DNA of 64,000 nucleotides, from contig OENT01000063.1 of assembly GCA_900239685.1 (NCBI GenBank), forward strand, positions 124,001-188,000, given 5' to 3'. Position 1 is the stretch's first letter; the number at the start of each line of letters is the position of its first letter. The notes beneath the pieces are model-generated. The model was not told the DNA's origin. It worked only from the letters and a program-made list of their open reading frames with translations, and did no database searches. The translations under genes and the position numbers were made by a program. Source of the stretch: Rotaria macrura. Lineage: Eukaryota > Rotifera > Eurotatoria > Philodinida > Philodinidae. Shown here one piece after another: positions 39,501-53,083 of this stretch.

Positions 39501-42500
39501 ATGAAATCGAATATCTTAAACGATTACGAGAATTTTATTTAAGTTTCAATCTATTCAAAGAAATTCCATTACCCTTGGCACATTTAACAAATATTCGCAA
39601 TTCAGATGTTAGCAATTTATGTTTAGCTGGAAATCATATTCGAAAATTATCGATCGACGTAGTTCAATAGTAAATAATTATACATAAAATGAAACATGTG
39701 TTTTTTTTCACTGTCAAGTTACGTTCTATTTAGTCTTGAACATTGCCGTCAACTAGATCTACGCATGAATCAAATAAAATTCGATGACAATGATTCAGTT
39801 TTATTGAATCAATTGATCAATTTAACACATATTGACATTTCACATAATAATCGTATAAACGAAATTAATTTACGATCATTAAATAAACTTGAACAAGTTC
39901 ATTGCTCCTATAATAATACAGTGCGCTTAATATTAAATGGTCATTCACTAAAACAATTGAATGCTTCTCACAATAGTAAAATCTAATTTCAATGATGTTT
40001 TCATTCTATTTTATTCTTTATCATCGATTTTTAGAATTAAAAACTATTGATATTATGACACAACCGATGAATTTAGTACAACTTGATATAAGCTCGTAAG
40101 ATTTTATGAAGTTTTTCTCTCTTTTTTTTTTCGTTCATGTTCTTATTTGTACGGTAATATTGAAAACAACCGATTAATTATAGAAGTTAAAACGTTGCAC
40201 TCGACCTCTCCCTACACACCGTGACAAATTCCCATGAAGGTCTATCACACAACTGTAACAGATTCTAGTCACGGAGTATCATAGACAACGATAGATATGA
40301 TTCAAGGACGCGTAAAAATTGTAGTACAAATTAATCAAGGATACCTGCAAACCTTGAAATATCATCGGGCAATAGATATCAGCAAGTGTTACAAACACTA
40401 CTTAGTTAGATACTATCAATAAATAAGCTAGACATTCATCACTGACCAGTGTACATGGACATGTTCAATAGTTGATGAACATTAAAGATCATGATTAATG
40501 TTGTCTGATGATTGTAAATATCTTGCGAGATCATCAAGATATAGAAAGGAAACTGGCTGAAAGAGTGAGTGAACATCTTAAGAAACTAAGTGAAATATAT
40601 GAGAAGTAAAAACAAACATTTCTCAATATTGAAAAAGAACGTGATTCATCTATTCACCACATGCAGAATACTCATGTAATCATGTTTTATTATTATACAC
40701 GAACTATATAGTTCCTTATCGACTATTTAGTCTATACATGGTAAAGAGATGTGTTCGATTATGTCTAGAACAAAACTTGTGATGATTAATCACAATAGTC
40801 GTATCATATTTCATATGTTAATCCTCGAATATTCACTATATCGATGTTTTTCTTAAATAATTTTGATTAGAAATGAATTTCAAACTCTGCCTGATTGGTT
40901 GAATGAAGAAAATGCATCATTAGAACGACTCGTTGCCGATCATAATAGAATTAATGTTCTACCTAACAAGTAAAGAAATTTTTTTTTTTTGAAAAAGAAA
41001 TGTACTTATTGCAATATCCATGTCTTTTTCATATTTATAGATTATTTACATCAAGTAAACGTCTTCAATACATTCGATTAGATCATAATTGTTTATTGTA
41101 TCTACCTGACAAAATTTCCAATTGTAATATAGAAACTCTTTTACTTCATTGTAATCAAATTGAACATTTACCTATGTGTTTATTAAAAAATATGCATAGA
41201 CTAAAAGTTTTAAACTTAAGTCATAATCAACTTGTTTCATTACCATTACCCAATGATCGTACTGATTTAAACCGTTTGCAAGAACTCTATCTATCATGTA
41301 ATGAATTAGACGATGATGTATTTGCAATCATATCTCGGTATGAGAGATTGAAAATTCTTCATTTAGCATATAATAGAATTGAACAAGTCGATGATACGTA
41401 AGAAAGATTTTTATTCTTATTTTTTTATTTGTTTTCATTAAATTTTCTTTCTTATTTTTTTTTTAAGTTCATTAAGTAAATTAATATCTTTAACTGATTT
41501 AAATTTATCAGGGAATAATATTGAAATATTACCACAAACCGCATTAACAACAATGGAAAATTTACAAATATTATGCCTTCATTCGAATAAACTTTGTGCA
41601 ATACCAGATTTACGACGATTGAATTCACTTAAAGTAAATGATACATTGTATTTGAATAATAAGTTTTATTAATATAAATGATCGTCTTCGATTGTACATT
41701 ATTTTCATTAAAATGTATCATTATTGTTTTAGGTGTTGGATTTAAGTTTCAATGCCATTGATTCAGCTTCGATTGACAATTTATTTCCACCAACATTAAC
41801 CATACTTGATCTATCCGGCAATCAAGCAATTAATATTCAAAGAGATAGTTTGAAATCACTAAGGTACAGTTGACAGATAGCATTTTATCTAATAAATCCA
41901 ATCGAACTTTTTAAAGACTTTGTACCTAAAGCGTTGGCCAAGAATAGAGTTCAGTGAATTGAAATGATGATTATCCTAAGAATAGTTAAAACTATCAAAG
42001 ATTTTGCTAGTTCTTTTCTTGGACATCAGCTAAATGAACACTTCACACATAAAAATCAACTGTCAAATGCATTCATTAATATCCAATGGCAATTTCTATT
42101 TTGGTGTCATACAATAATATATATGTGACAGCTTAGAGGACATGAAATGAACTAATAATAATTCCAGTTGAAAATAAAGAAAGAGTTCAATTGACAGTAA
42201 CACTCAATAAGTTTTATGGTTACGATGACGAACACAATTGAAATCGATAGATTTTGAATGAAAAATACGATGAGAGATTAAAAACTAGAAACTAGCAATA
42301 ACCACAAGTATACCAAAATATCACAAATTTTCTAAATAACAAGAAAGAGCTAGGGAAGATGAAAGAATGTTAAAGGCAAAAATGACATCCCTATTAAATA
42401 GGTTTCGTTTGCAATAGTACAGCCCATGTAGTGTTATCTCTACAGTAAATTGCGTTCCAAATATATACATTGTTCGTTTTTCTTTACCATTCATCTCTAT

Positions 42501-45397
42501 TCGTTGATTACAGTTTGTTCGACTCGAGCTTTTTCGAATGAGATCTAGAATGGATCCATCGAAATGTTTCTTCACGTGTATATAATATCATATTTCATCA
42601 AAAAGATACATATGAATTGCAAGGAACTTCTGTTACATTCTCAATTCAATCTATGATATGTGTAAAAGAAAAACAACTGTAAATATTGCTAGAATGACAT
42701 ACATAGATAGACGAAATTAATTTCATTGTGTTTTACATTTGTAGTTCATAGATAATGATTTAATAAATCTTTTTTGTTTATCTATTTATTTATTTTCGTA
42801 TCCTAGTCAAAAAACGGTTTCTTTAATAAATATATCTGGTTTATCAGATACATTATCAGATTCATCATTATGGACAGTTGGTTTTGCACAAAGTTCTGGT
42901 AGTCGTAATAGGTTTGTGTTCACATTTATTTATAATTATCTAGTCTATAGATAATTGTATTTTGATATATTTAGATTAGCAATAACAACTGTCAATGAAG
43001 CATCATTCAATTATTCAAACAATGATGCTTTATTTGCAATGTTCGATGGTGGATTAAATAATGAAGTACCAGTTATTCTTAAAAATAAATTACCTGATAT
43101 TCTACAGAATGAATACGAACAATGTAATCAAGCAAATGTTTATCTTAAACATACATTTCTTACATTACAAAAGTTTGTCGAAATAGATTTTATTATTCGT
43201 ATTTTTTCTAAATTGTATTCGATTATTTAAATGATATTTATCTTTATTTAGACGATTAAAAACAACTGGACAACGATTAGGTGCTGCATCGACTGTTGTT
43301 CATATACGTAGTTTATCACAAACGAATATGATTAATTCAAATATTTACTCATCAAATACAACAACAACATCATCATCATCATCTCAAACAGAGAATCATT
43401 TTCGTTTTGAATTGAACGCAGCAAATGTTGGTCATTGTGAAGCTATACTTTGTCGTTCATCGATCATACATCCATTAACGCGTCGTTTTACTATTCCACA
43501 TGATGAAAGTGAATGTAAACGTGTACGAAAAACATCAAATATAATTGTCAATGAAGACAATGCATTGAATGCGATAACATCTCAAACACGAATGTTAGGC
43601 TGTTCATTTCTTTATCCAGCTATTTTACCAACACCACATATATCATCATTTATTTTAAGTAAAAATGATGAATTTTTTATCATTGCAAATAACTTATTAT
43701 GGCAGGTAATGAACTAAAACAGAAAACCTAGTCTTGTATACATTGTTTCTTTTTTGTAATATTTTTCTTTCAATATCTAAAGCATCTTTCACATCAAGAA
43801 GCTGTACGTGCTATTCGTTCAATACATAATCCTGTACTTGCATCAAAAAAACTTGTCGATCTCGCACAAAGCTATGGTGCAAAAGAAAACTTAGCTGTGT
43901 TAATTGTTAGATTTAATTTTCAAAAAAAAATCCATCATATATCAAATAACTCTTATCAGAGACATCGATTATCACGTCAACAAACCTATTCAACGAATAC
44001 AAGTTCAGGTATATTATTATGATCCGTAGAATGATGAATTTCAATCTAAAATTAACATCGAAGAGTAGACATTTCGTTTCGAAATGAAGAGATATGAACA
44101 GTTGATAAATTTCTTTTGTACGAAATTTTTGTTCACTTTCGAACATATAATTTAGAACTGTTTAAGAATGAAGATGTATGTAAATTAGTACAGAACAGAT
44201 ATATTCTTGAATAAAGACTGAAAGATTTTGATCGTATGTTAATCAATTATTTGAAAATTTTCTAATAAATTCTTTATTATTTTTTTTTTAAATTAAAATT
44301 TCGTAGTTATCTTTCGTTTTTATAATGAATCCAATTTTTTCATGAATTCTCTAGGTGAACATTCCCCAGTAGCAAGTCCATTATTACCATTATTAGATTC
44401 AACGGGTTATTTAAGTATTGGTGAGCTTAGTGCCGGCGATGAAGATGATTCGAATGAAGAACACTATCCGTCACATATACCAAGAAATTTATCTAATGAA
44501 TATTTCTATCATCAGTCTGATCAAATTTCATCTTCAAGTGAAACTCTAGCAACATTACATGATTCAACGAGAAATCGCCATCTTTCACGTAATGGACGAG
44601 CGCGAATTTTGGCAGCATCTCTTAACGATACATCGACTATAGATGATAAAACCAATGGTAAAGTCTTTCAATCGGATACAGGATTATTTAATTTTCCTGC
44701 ATCAAACGCTCAACCCATAAGAATAGTACCAAGTGAATTAACAATTGTTAGTGAAATTCTTTCACCGTCACCCCCACCAACATCATCATCAACATTATCA
44801 CGAACAAAACGCATTAAAAACCCCTCGTTAACTGGCGATTGGTAACTTTTTAATTTCATCTAATACAATTGAAGAAAACAACGTTTCATTCTATTGTTTT
44901 GTATTTTTAGTCCATCACCCAAACGATCGGGTCGTTTTCGAAAAAAGTTAACTCCTCCAGTACGTCCTCCATTAGGTTATTCTAAACCACCTCGTACAGA
45001 TTTTTCAAGTAATAGTGATGTATCAACTGATGGACATGATTATGATCGCTCTCCAACATTTCCGGCTGGATCACGACCTGTAGCTGATGCTGTTTTATCG
45101 ACATCATCAAGTGATAATGACGACAATGATCATGAGCGTCATGGTAATGATAATGAGGACGACGACGACAACGATGACGATGATGATTTTTCATATATCG
45201 TAGATCAATTAAGTTTAACATCGACAAATACAGCGACAGATTATCAACAACAACAAAATGAATTAAATTTATTTGTACGAAAACATTATCAATCTGTTTC
45301 ATCAACAACACATTCCACTGTTAATAGTACTGTAACATCATCATCTGGTGCAACGAATATTCCACCACCGATTCCAAATAAAATCACTCGACTTTAA
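36501..45397 (+). CDS. PHLPP: PHLPP: PH-domain leucine-rich repeat protein phosphatase
   Basis: In animals PHLPP dephosphorylates Akt/PKC hydrophobic motifs. Exons: 36501-36921, 36989-37123, 37184-37359, 37429-37582, 39219-39387, 39454-39669, 39734-39975, 40035-40095, 40871-40969, 41041-41397, 41468-41633, 41733-41863, 42807-42911, 42975-43172, 43252-43705, 43783-44008, 44355-44841, 44911-45397. They encode 1427 residues, between human PHLPP2 and PHLPP1 in length. Domains in order: Ras-association-like region (~40-140); PH domain (~141-244, GKLIRKWIKRKCVIS); leucine-rich repeats (~245-770); PP2C-like domain (~776-1103) with MFDGGLNNEVP, ANVGHCEAILCR, TRMLGCSFLYP and DEFFI; and a Ser/Asp-rich tail. 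The C-terminus ITRL fits a class I PDZ ligand, as in vertebrate PHLPP. The usual GLWD metal-site aspartate reads LLWQ here, so catalysis may be lost. Confidence 0.92.
37583..39218 (+). other. PHLPP intron 4 (1636 bp)
   Basis: This phase-1 intron lies before the exon starting GWLDDL. It is the longest in the gene. No nested gene or clear terminal repeats were seen. Confidence 0.75.
40096..40870 (+). other. PHLPP intron 8 (775 bp)
   Basis: This phase-2 intron lies inside the leucine-rich repeats. A stretch near 40540-40680 looks faintly coding, but frames are broken. No terminal repeats were found. Confidence 0.7.
41864..42806 (+). other. PHLPP intron 12 (943 bp)
   Basis: This phase-2 intron lies between the last leucine-rich repeats and the phosphatase domain. 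Nothing recognisable inside. Confidence 0.75.
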
Positions 45398-48300
45398 TCA
45401 TCGAATTAATCTCTCATGGTTGTTCTTTTGTTTCGTTATTATTATTATTACTACTATTATCATCATTTTTATCAGTATTTATTCTCTACTAACAATACGT
45501 TTTCTTTTATTGTGCTCTCATTTTTTTAAAATTGTTTGCCTGTTTTTTTTTTGATTTTGTTTTATGAATGATCCTTTATTCGGATATTGATAAATGTACA
45601 TTGAATACTAAGAACTATACGATATCTTTATATCATCGTTACATTCAATATTGTTGTTAAAGATCTCTCACTATGTCTAGACAATACATATCTGTTTGAC
45701 TTTTACTACAGAGATGGTTTTTCAAAATAAAGTTTTAATTCAAATACAAAGTAAAAATAGTTGTGATCACATATCAAATGTCTTTGTAAAACAATACATT
45801 CTATGATAGATGCGTCTTCTTTATAAGATAGAACTTGTTCCTTTCAATAATCAAGAAGTTTATCCACGATTTATATTGAAAATCTACGACGAGAAACTAT
45901 TAACAAAGAAACAATATACTAAATTTGTTTTTAATAAAGTATTCTAACATTCATAATTACATAATCGTACTATGTGTGTCATCTATTGAAAACACACTGA
46001 GCTATAAATTATATTTCTCGTTGTCTTCGATTGATAATCAAAGATCTATTCATGCGTCAGTTTAAATATTCTTCGATACAAGATTAACTTGAATGTTTTT
46101 ATAATATGACATATGAAGAACATAGACATACATGCACCGTACGTATCTAGAATTAATATGTAAATGACTATGTTTTATGAAGGATATTTTATTCGTTTTA
46201 TATGAACATCATTAATATGAAGCGTTCTATCGGCAAAAAGTTCTATTAATAAAAATAATATAGTAGCCTTCAAAATTTGAATGATTTAATGAAAGAAAAA
46301 AAAGTGAAAATAAATTTTGGGTATTCAGATAAACAATGAATTTAGACGAAACGCATTGCATAATATTTACATTGTTGTTTTAACTCTGCCGTTGAACGTC
46401 ATTTTATTGAGCTTAGAATACATTTCGATTCGGAACATCGTGTCTTGTTAGTCGAGAAAAAAAGTTATTTTGTATGTGTGAGAGTAAAAGAGAACTTGTA
46501 ATGCAACTGATCTGACTTGAGCGTAATTTAAAGTGTACTTCAAAGTTGAAATGTGCTGAGATCGATGTCATACGCCAGAATAATCATCTGTGAATTTTGT
46601 TCAACAAGGCGTGCATTTCATTATTTGTGTCTCCATCAAGAAAAAAATATATATTTGGTTGAATTATAAATGCTATTTTTTCAAAACGTACCTCTTTTTT
46701 TTGTGTTTTTCAAGTATCCGTTACGATTTTGCTAATATAATTTCGTAGTCAATTCATCGTACGACAGTGCATATTATAATGATGGTAATATACCATGGTG
46801 TTTACTATCGGTAGATTATTTTTTCTCGTGATATTTTGTTCCTGTATTGTTATTAATTCATACGAAACACGTAATGAATGAGAGATCCTATGAGAAAACC
46901 ATGTCTGGAGTATGGGATATCGAAAAATGTTCTCAAATTAAGACATGGAGATTATGAAAAATAACAAATGTCACATCCACGAATCGCTCAGATGGGAAAC
47001 GGACAGTTGCGCTCGGACTCTTGCTCGTAAATTGGATACTCGTTTAATTTTAATTGATAGAATTAATTAAACTGCATATAATATACGTGATTGAGGATCA
47101 ATATCATTATAATGATTAGTCATATTCAACCATGATAATCGTCTAAAATTAGTGTCAGTTGTACAACAGTACACTTAAAAAATAATCATGTCAGTCATTC
47201 GTTCATCATTCTCGAAAAACGTTCCTCTACTTATTCACGAGGGATATTGTTAGATAAATATTTAGATTTCGATAATCTATGTAGAATAGTTTTTGTTTTC
47301 TTCTTCACTTACTATTGTTGTTAATAAAGAACATCTTTAATTGTATTATTGACGTATTAATTTTGAAGCGTTTTATTATCCCTTAAACATGAGTCCAACT
47401 GTTACCGTTTCATTGCTTTTTTTTACGTTTTAGATAATGAAAGAATCGTCCGTATTCTTCATATTGTCTGTTTCATAGTCAATATGTGTTCGAGATTTTC
47501 TTCTTGTATAACTTCGAAAATTCTCTATCCAAATAAAGTCGAAAGATCTTTGCTTGGTGTTCTTTTTATATGGAATAAAAAGTATTTTTATCGAATAATA
47601 ACTCTTTGACGTACAGATTTTAATCAACAATTGTAACTTCTGTTATTCATATTTTTTGAAAATTACCAGCATGAATCGTAGTTTTATGTAACTTTTGTAT
47701 TGTAATGATTGAATTAATCTAAAAAATCACATTACTAGTTAGAAGAAAGGCTATTATTGAAATTAGCCATAGTTTGATTGAAGTTATTACTATGGATCAA
47801 CAAAACATAATAAAATGTTTGACTCTGACTAATAGTTAGATAAAAAACTATTGCCGATGCTTGACAGCTAATATTAAGAGATGACTAAACGTTGATTTGA
47901 TCAATGAATTGTCATAATTATCCATTCTAATCAAAATGTGACGTCAGCAAGAAAACCAAAGAAGACACTTTGCACTTACAGTACATGCAATGATTCAATA
48001 GAATATATATATGGATAATAGAATGTAGAACTAATTTGATGCACGATTAGCAAAGGAAAGCAGAGCCGCTTTATGTTGCTGTTTCCATTCTGCTTTTCTT
48101 TTTCGTTTGTTTCTTCTTTACTACTTTTTTTCCTTCCGTTCTATTGTTTTCTAATTCATATTTCTTCTGTTGAACAACCAGCTTTCTTTTGCTTAGTATA
48201 TTATTTTCTTTTGATCATAGAACAATGCTAGGTAGACTGACAAATAAAAAGAATGCTAGAACGATGACATTTTTTGTTCGTGTGTTCCGCAAACATGCAT

Positions 48301-48445
48301 ACACTTACATGTGTGTATATATATATATATATATATCTTTCTCTTTATTCGATATGCATTGATAAACTCGTACTCGATAACAACGTACTATGAATGTATT
48401 ACATTTTTCATCCTAATAAATAGTTTCTTCTTTGCTTATTTCGAA
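45398..48445. other. Intergenic region (3.0 kb)
   Basis: Contains the PHLPP 3' region, with an AATAAA at 45726-45731 as a possible polyadenylation signal, and the upstream region of the next gene with a (TA)n run near 48316-48336. No gene seen. Confidence 0.6.
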
Positions 48446-49495
48446 ATGTTTCGTATCCGTTCGAACAAATTTCAAGATTATCATTTAATACCACATGGTT
48501 TAACACAGATATGTTTTGGTTTTTGTGACAATAAACGACATATCTTGATATTAGTAGTTTTAATATGTTCTATCTCCATAATATATACAATAACTCATGC
48601 AGCAGTTGCTCTAAAAGTTATCGAAGATATAGATACTTGTTCAAAATTACTTGATATTATTTATAATAGTAATGAAACTTTATGTAGCAAGGAAGCTACA
48701 CTTCGTGGTACTAAACAGCGTATTATAGCCTTGTCAATATTTGGTCCTAAAGAAAATCCATTGTTTATCGATGAAAAATTTTCTCAGTTTATTTCTCCAT
48801 TGATTGATGAAGCTAGATCGTTATTTCCCACGTGGACTATACGTTTATATACAGATGACTTAACAATAACTCGATTAAATCTAAAAAATATATCAAGGTT
48901 AGCAACAAATGTTGACATTTGTAATGTTAATCAAATACCAATAATAGGTAATGTAGGAGACTATTTATCTGGTAAATTATGGCGATTTTTACCAACATTG
49001 GATCCGATGGTTGATTTCATTTCATCGCGTGATCTTGATTCGCCATTAACACAACGTGAACAAGTTATAATTGAACAATTTATAAATTCATCGTACTTGT
49101 TTTTAACAATTCGTGATCATCCATTACATGCCATCCCGATACTTGGTGGTCTATGGACAAGTGCATTGCATAGAAATCGTTTATTATTCCTACGTTTATT
49201 TAGTATTTTACTTGATAAAGACAAAATTCGACCGTATTCTTTTGTTCATGATCAAACACTATTAACTGAAGTTGTATGGCCAAAAGTTAAACATCAAACA
49301 TTAGCATTTGATTCTTATACATGTCAACAGTTTTATTCAGAACATCAATATCCTTTTCCAACAAGGCGACCATCGAGAGATTGTCATTTGGGATGTGTTA
49401 GACCTTGTTGTCAAAATTCATCAAAAATTATTTTAGTTCGGCCATGTCCCAAACAGTGTAGACCCAAAACTCATTTGGATTGGACTTATTGTTAA
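48446..49495 (+). CDS. Type II membrane protein, putative GT-A glycosyltransferase (intronless copy)
   Basis: A single exon encodes 349 residues. A short cytosolic N-terminus is followed by one hydrophobic segment at about 31-55, then a lumenal domain: the layout of Golgi glycosyltransferases. The lumenal part has SRDLDS at about residues 194-199, a DxD-like metal/sugar-nucleotide motif, then RDHPLHAIPILGGLW. The C-terminus is a conserved cysteine-rich tail with CVRPCC, RPCPKQCRPK and a final DWTYC. I do not recognise a named family, so the transferase call is an inference from topology and the DxD motif. The start at 48446 was chosen over the in-frame ATG at 48311, since the extra residues come from a TA-repeat tract. 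A paralogue lies convergently 401 bp downstream. Confidence 0.75.
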   Translation: MFRIRSNKFQDYHLIPHGLTQICFGFCDNKRHILILVVLICSISIIYTITHAAVALKVIEDIDTCSKLLDIIYNSNETLCSKEATLRGTKQRIIALSIFGPKENPLFIDEKFSQFISPLIDEARSLFPTWTIRLYTDDLTITRLNLKNISRLATNVDICNVNQIPIIGNVGDYLSGKLWRFLPTLDPMVDFISSRDLDSPLTQREQVIIEQFINSSYLFLTIRDHPLHAIPILGGLWTSALHRNRLLFLRLFSILLDKDKIRPYSFVHDQTLLTEVVWPKVKHQTLAFDSYTCQQFYSEHQYPFPTRRPSRDCHLGCVRPCCQNSSKIILVRPCPKQCRPKTHLDWTYC

Positions 49496-49896
49496 CTTAT
49501 CGTTGATTTAGTTAGAATATTTTTAAATTTTTATTAAAAACAATTAGAATCTTTGCCTTTTCTTTTAATCCATCAAATGACACAAGAATGTACACAAATA
49601 GAGAAATAGAGAAACACGTAGTAGTAATCGTCTTCTAATGATTGAAGCAAAGAAAAGATATTGAAGAATGATTTGAGTAAAGAAATGATACTCGAAAATT
49701 GATTTCCTTTTTGTATTTTTTAAAGCGAATATTGACATTTGTATACTTGATATGAATTCAAATATTTGATCTGATGTATCTATGTTTCAAGAAGTAAATA
49801 TTCCTTTTTCTATTATTTGAAAAAAATGAAGTATCAGAATACAGATTGAAAATAAAAAGAATTGATTGCCTATTATTCTATGCTTAACAAAATCAA
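49496..49896. other. Spacer between convergent paralogues
   Basis: The 401 bp contain the 3' ends of both genes. No feature was recognised. Confidence 0.6.
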
Positions 49897-52344
49897 TCAG
49901 CAAAATAACCAATCCCTGTGCTCTTTAGGACGGCAAAAAAATGGACATTTTCTATATCCACTCAAATCTAAATTTTGTGTTCCTTTGATCGTACAGCACG
50001 GTTTTGGACAGCCAACGAAACACGATGGATGCTTTCGTTGACTCGGAAAAGGTCGTGTATCGATTCGGTAAACGTAGCGTGACCATAGACATGAAAATGA
50101 ATCATGTGCAAGACCATTATGACGTGCAAGAGGCCATAAATGGTGCTCCAAGAATAATTGATCACGCGTACCACCATAAGTTTTAAAAAATTTGGGCATA
50201 ACATTATCTGCTGGTAAAAGAGCGTTAGCCATTTTTAAACGATCACTAAATGAAAGACGATTCGATGCTACACCCCATAAGCCACCGAGAATGGGAATAC
50301 CGTGCATGTAATTATCACGCATTATATGAAATGCATAGGTTGTTTTGAATAACCATTCATTAACAGCATGAACTTCGCGTTCGAAAATTTCCGAATCAAG
50401 ATCGCGAACCATTGATATACTAACAAGTGGATCGACTAAAAAAGAGTTTCATTTAAAATGATTGACACTTTTTAATTGTGTGTTCATACAGCACGAAGAA
50501 AAACGAGTCTATTTCAATTTAACAAGAGAAAGAACATATTTGCCAAAAAAATTCTATCACAATAGAATGTCGTGACATTCTTTTCTTGCCTGTCTCAAAC
50601 ATTGAACTGCTTCATTTTGTAATTTACTTCTTGAAATATTGTTGAATTTCATTAGAATATTTATCTGATGAAATGTTGCTTTTGCAGAATTTTGAATTAA
50701 AAAGCTAGATCAATTGTAAATAATTTTCTAAAACTAACTTGTGCAATCTTCAGAGAAATTTGACTCTGATCGAATTTTTTATTTTTAAATGAAATATAAT
50801 CTCATCGAATTTCTACCGTTCGCAGCCGATCATGATCAACGACTGAGTCATTTTTTTTCTCTTAATTTTACATGGAAAGCATTAGTAAGTGTTCAAGTAA
50901 AAATTATGAAAGTAAATCGAGCACAATTGAAGATCTCTGCTTTTATTTTCTAAAATCTGTATGGTTCGATAAAGATAGAGATCCTAACTTTGCACCTATG
51001 GCACGCGAATTCAGAAATGTTATCTTTCCATTCAAGAACTTCATATTGATAAAATGAAAATAATAATCACGAGAAAAAAACAACAACGATTCTTTTTTAC
51101 ATTGGCTTCTTCACTCTCTATTAACGGCAAATGATTAGTAAATATATCTATTGGTTTCATATTTTTAAATTAGATTCCATCGTTAACTGTAACTAGTATT
51201 AAAATGAAATCTATCACACATAGCACAACATGTTACTTCATTTAACATAATCGGTGTTCTTTTTTCGACATATTAATGTATACTTTTCACTGATATCTAT
51301 CTATCACTCTATAGATAGCTAGATTCGTATATAGATACGTCTATTTACCTACCTACTTATCTGCAAATGCTGCAAGTTCGGTCTTTATTTCAATGATGAT
51401 AATATCGAAAAATGTCATCTCTGATTAATTTTTAAGTGAAATTTGTAAAAACACTCTTTCATTATTATTCAATCATAATTTCCATGAAAAAAATATATTT
51501 GATGAGATGATCTCTTGGGATAAATCAGCGTAGATTGCTAAAGAGCCTGTTAAACGAATTCTAAGAGAAAGCGGAACAGTAACATCATAGTAAAACATAG
51601 TGGAAGAATTATGTTAATTAATGAATTGCACTATAAAACAAAGTAAAGAAATAGAAAAATGTTATAATATCAAAAAATTGAAATCGCTTTCATTATCCAG
51701 TGAATTCATCCGTCAGAGTAGTGAAAACAAATAACTTTATTAATCATGGAATTCTTTCGTTTCTTTTATTGCAGAAATCGAAAATGAATTTTAATTATAT
51801 TCTAGCTGGAGTTTAGAATGAAAATTTCTGTGTCTTAATTTAGTTCATACTTACTTGAAGGTAGAAACCGTAGGACTTTGCCAGGTAATTTATTTTTTAA
51901 ATTTCCCAATACTGGTAAATCTTCAACGGGACAAAAGTCAAGATTATCATTTAATCGTTCTAAATTTTCTAAATCGGTTTGCGTTTTACTTATTAAATTA
52001 TAATAATAAACACGTACAATCCATGATGGGTACGAGATTTTAGCTTCATTAACAAATATATTAATAAAGGACCAAGTAGTATTTGTTTTTAGTTCCGAAC
52101 GATCATTCGATTCATAAGCAGATACACTTAATACACGTTGGTTGAATCCACGTCGTGCTGACCTTTCTGAGCAAAATGATCTATTTTCAGCTAATTCTAA
52201 TAAATTTCGTATGCGTTGATTTTTTATTTCATTATGTAGTTCAAATGAATGAGTAAAAATAAGTAAAACGAATATTGGAACAATGATGCAAATACTAATA
52301 CTAAAACGTCGACGATAAATTGATTGAATCGATATGAAATGCAT
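49897..52344 (-). CDS. Paralogous putative GT-A glycosyltransferase (two exons)
   Basis: Exons are 52344-51855 and 50435-49897, joined in phase 1; they encode 342 residues. An N-terminal membrane anchor lies at about 12-32. The second exon opens just before VRDLDS, the DxD-like motif, then MRDNYMHGIPILGGLWG, and ends with the same cysteine-rich tail (CPKPCC, CPFFCRPKEH, DWLFC) as its neighbour at 48446-49495. The 1419-bp intron interrupts the protein just upstream of the DxD motif; the neighbour is uninterrupted at that point. Function is inferred from topology and motif only. Confidence 0.78.
50436..51854 (-). other. Long intron of the paralogous glycosyltransferase gene
   Basis: GTAAGT donor at 51854 and TTTTTTAG acceptor. 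Nothing recognised in the 1419 bp beyond AT-rich sequence and a short GATA/TAGA-rich patch near 51290-51360. Confidence 0.7.
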
Positions 52345-53083
52345 CTATGAAATTGAGTTCATTTCATTCTTGAATGAACTTGTATGTATTCTGCTGCGTT
52401 GGATACATTAACAATATTGTTATAAAACGTAACTAAAACAGAACGACAACGAAAAAAATCGTCACGATTGATTATTCAAATATTATATGTTGTGAACCAG
52501 GAGAGTCTTCTTAATCAATTAGAAAAAAGTCGTATCAATTTGTATAAATGTTTTCTTTCGCAAGGAAAAAAGATAGCGGAAGTCATTCGAACATGTATGA
52601 TAGGATTGCGAAATCAAGGTTGGAACAGATAAGAAATTTGTCGAACGGTGTGGTCCGAACTGTCTCAAATCACTTTTGAACTGATGCAATTCTGGCAAGT
52701 GTTGGAGCTAATTGCTTGAAAATGGTTTACCCTCCATAGGTCCCTCCCATGATCATTATTGAATAATGATCGTATCGCCATATATCGTTCGATTTGTAAG
52801 TTTTTCTGTTTGTTTTCTTTTATGCATATCAAGTCATGCCTCAGGCAATTATTGTATTAGCTCCATAATGATCATACTGTGATGGAAGGATTACTTTATT
52901 CACGAACAATAAATCAGTAGTACCCTGGTTTTTTTTCTCCTTCTATGTAAGCCCATGTTTACAACAACATAAATTCGTAATCTATCGATTAGATTGTATT
53001 TGACTTGTTATACTTCAATTCACATTATATGAAAAGGATGAAAACATTTGTAATTATGATGGACATCAATATACTGAAAAAGA

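Noticed and set aside
44982-45311. 109-codon minus-strand open frame rich in His/Arg
   Set aside because: Antisense of the Asp-rich PHLPP tail; the composition follows from GAT/GAC repeats.
48311-48445. Longer N-terminus for the intronless glycosyltransferase-like gene
   Set aside because: The extra 45 residues start in a (TA)n tract and add a second hydrophobic stretch absent in the paralogue.
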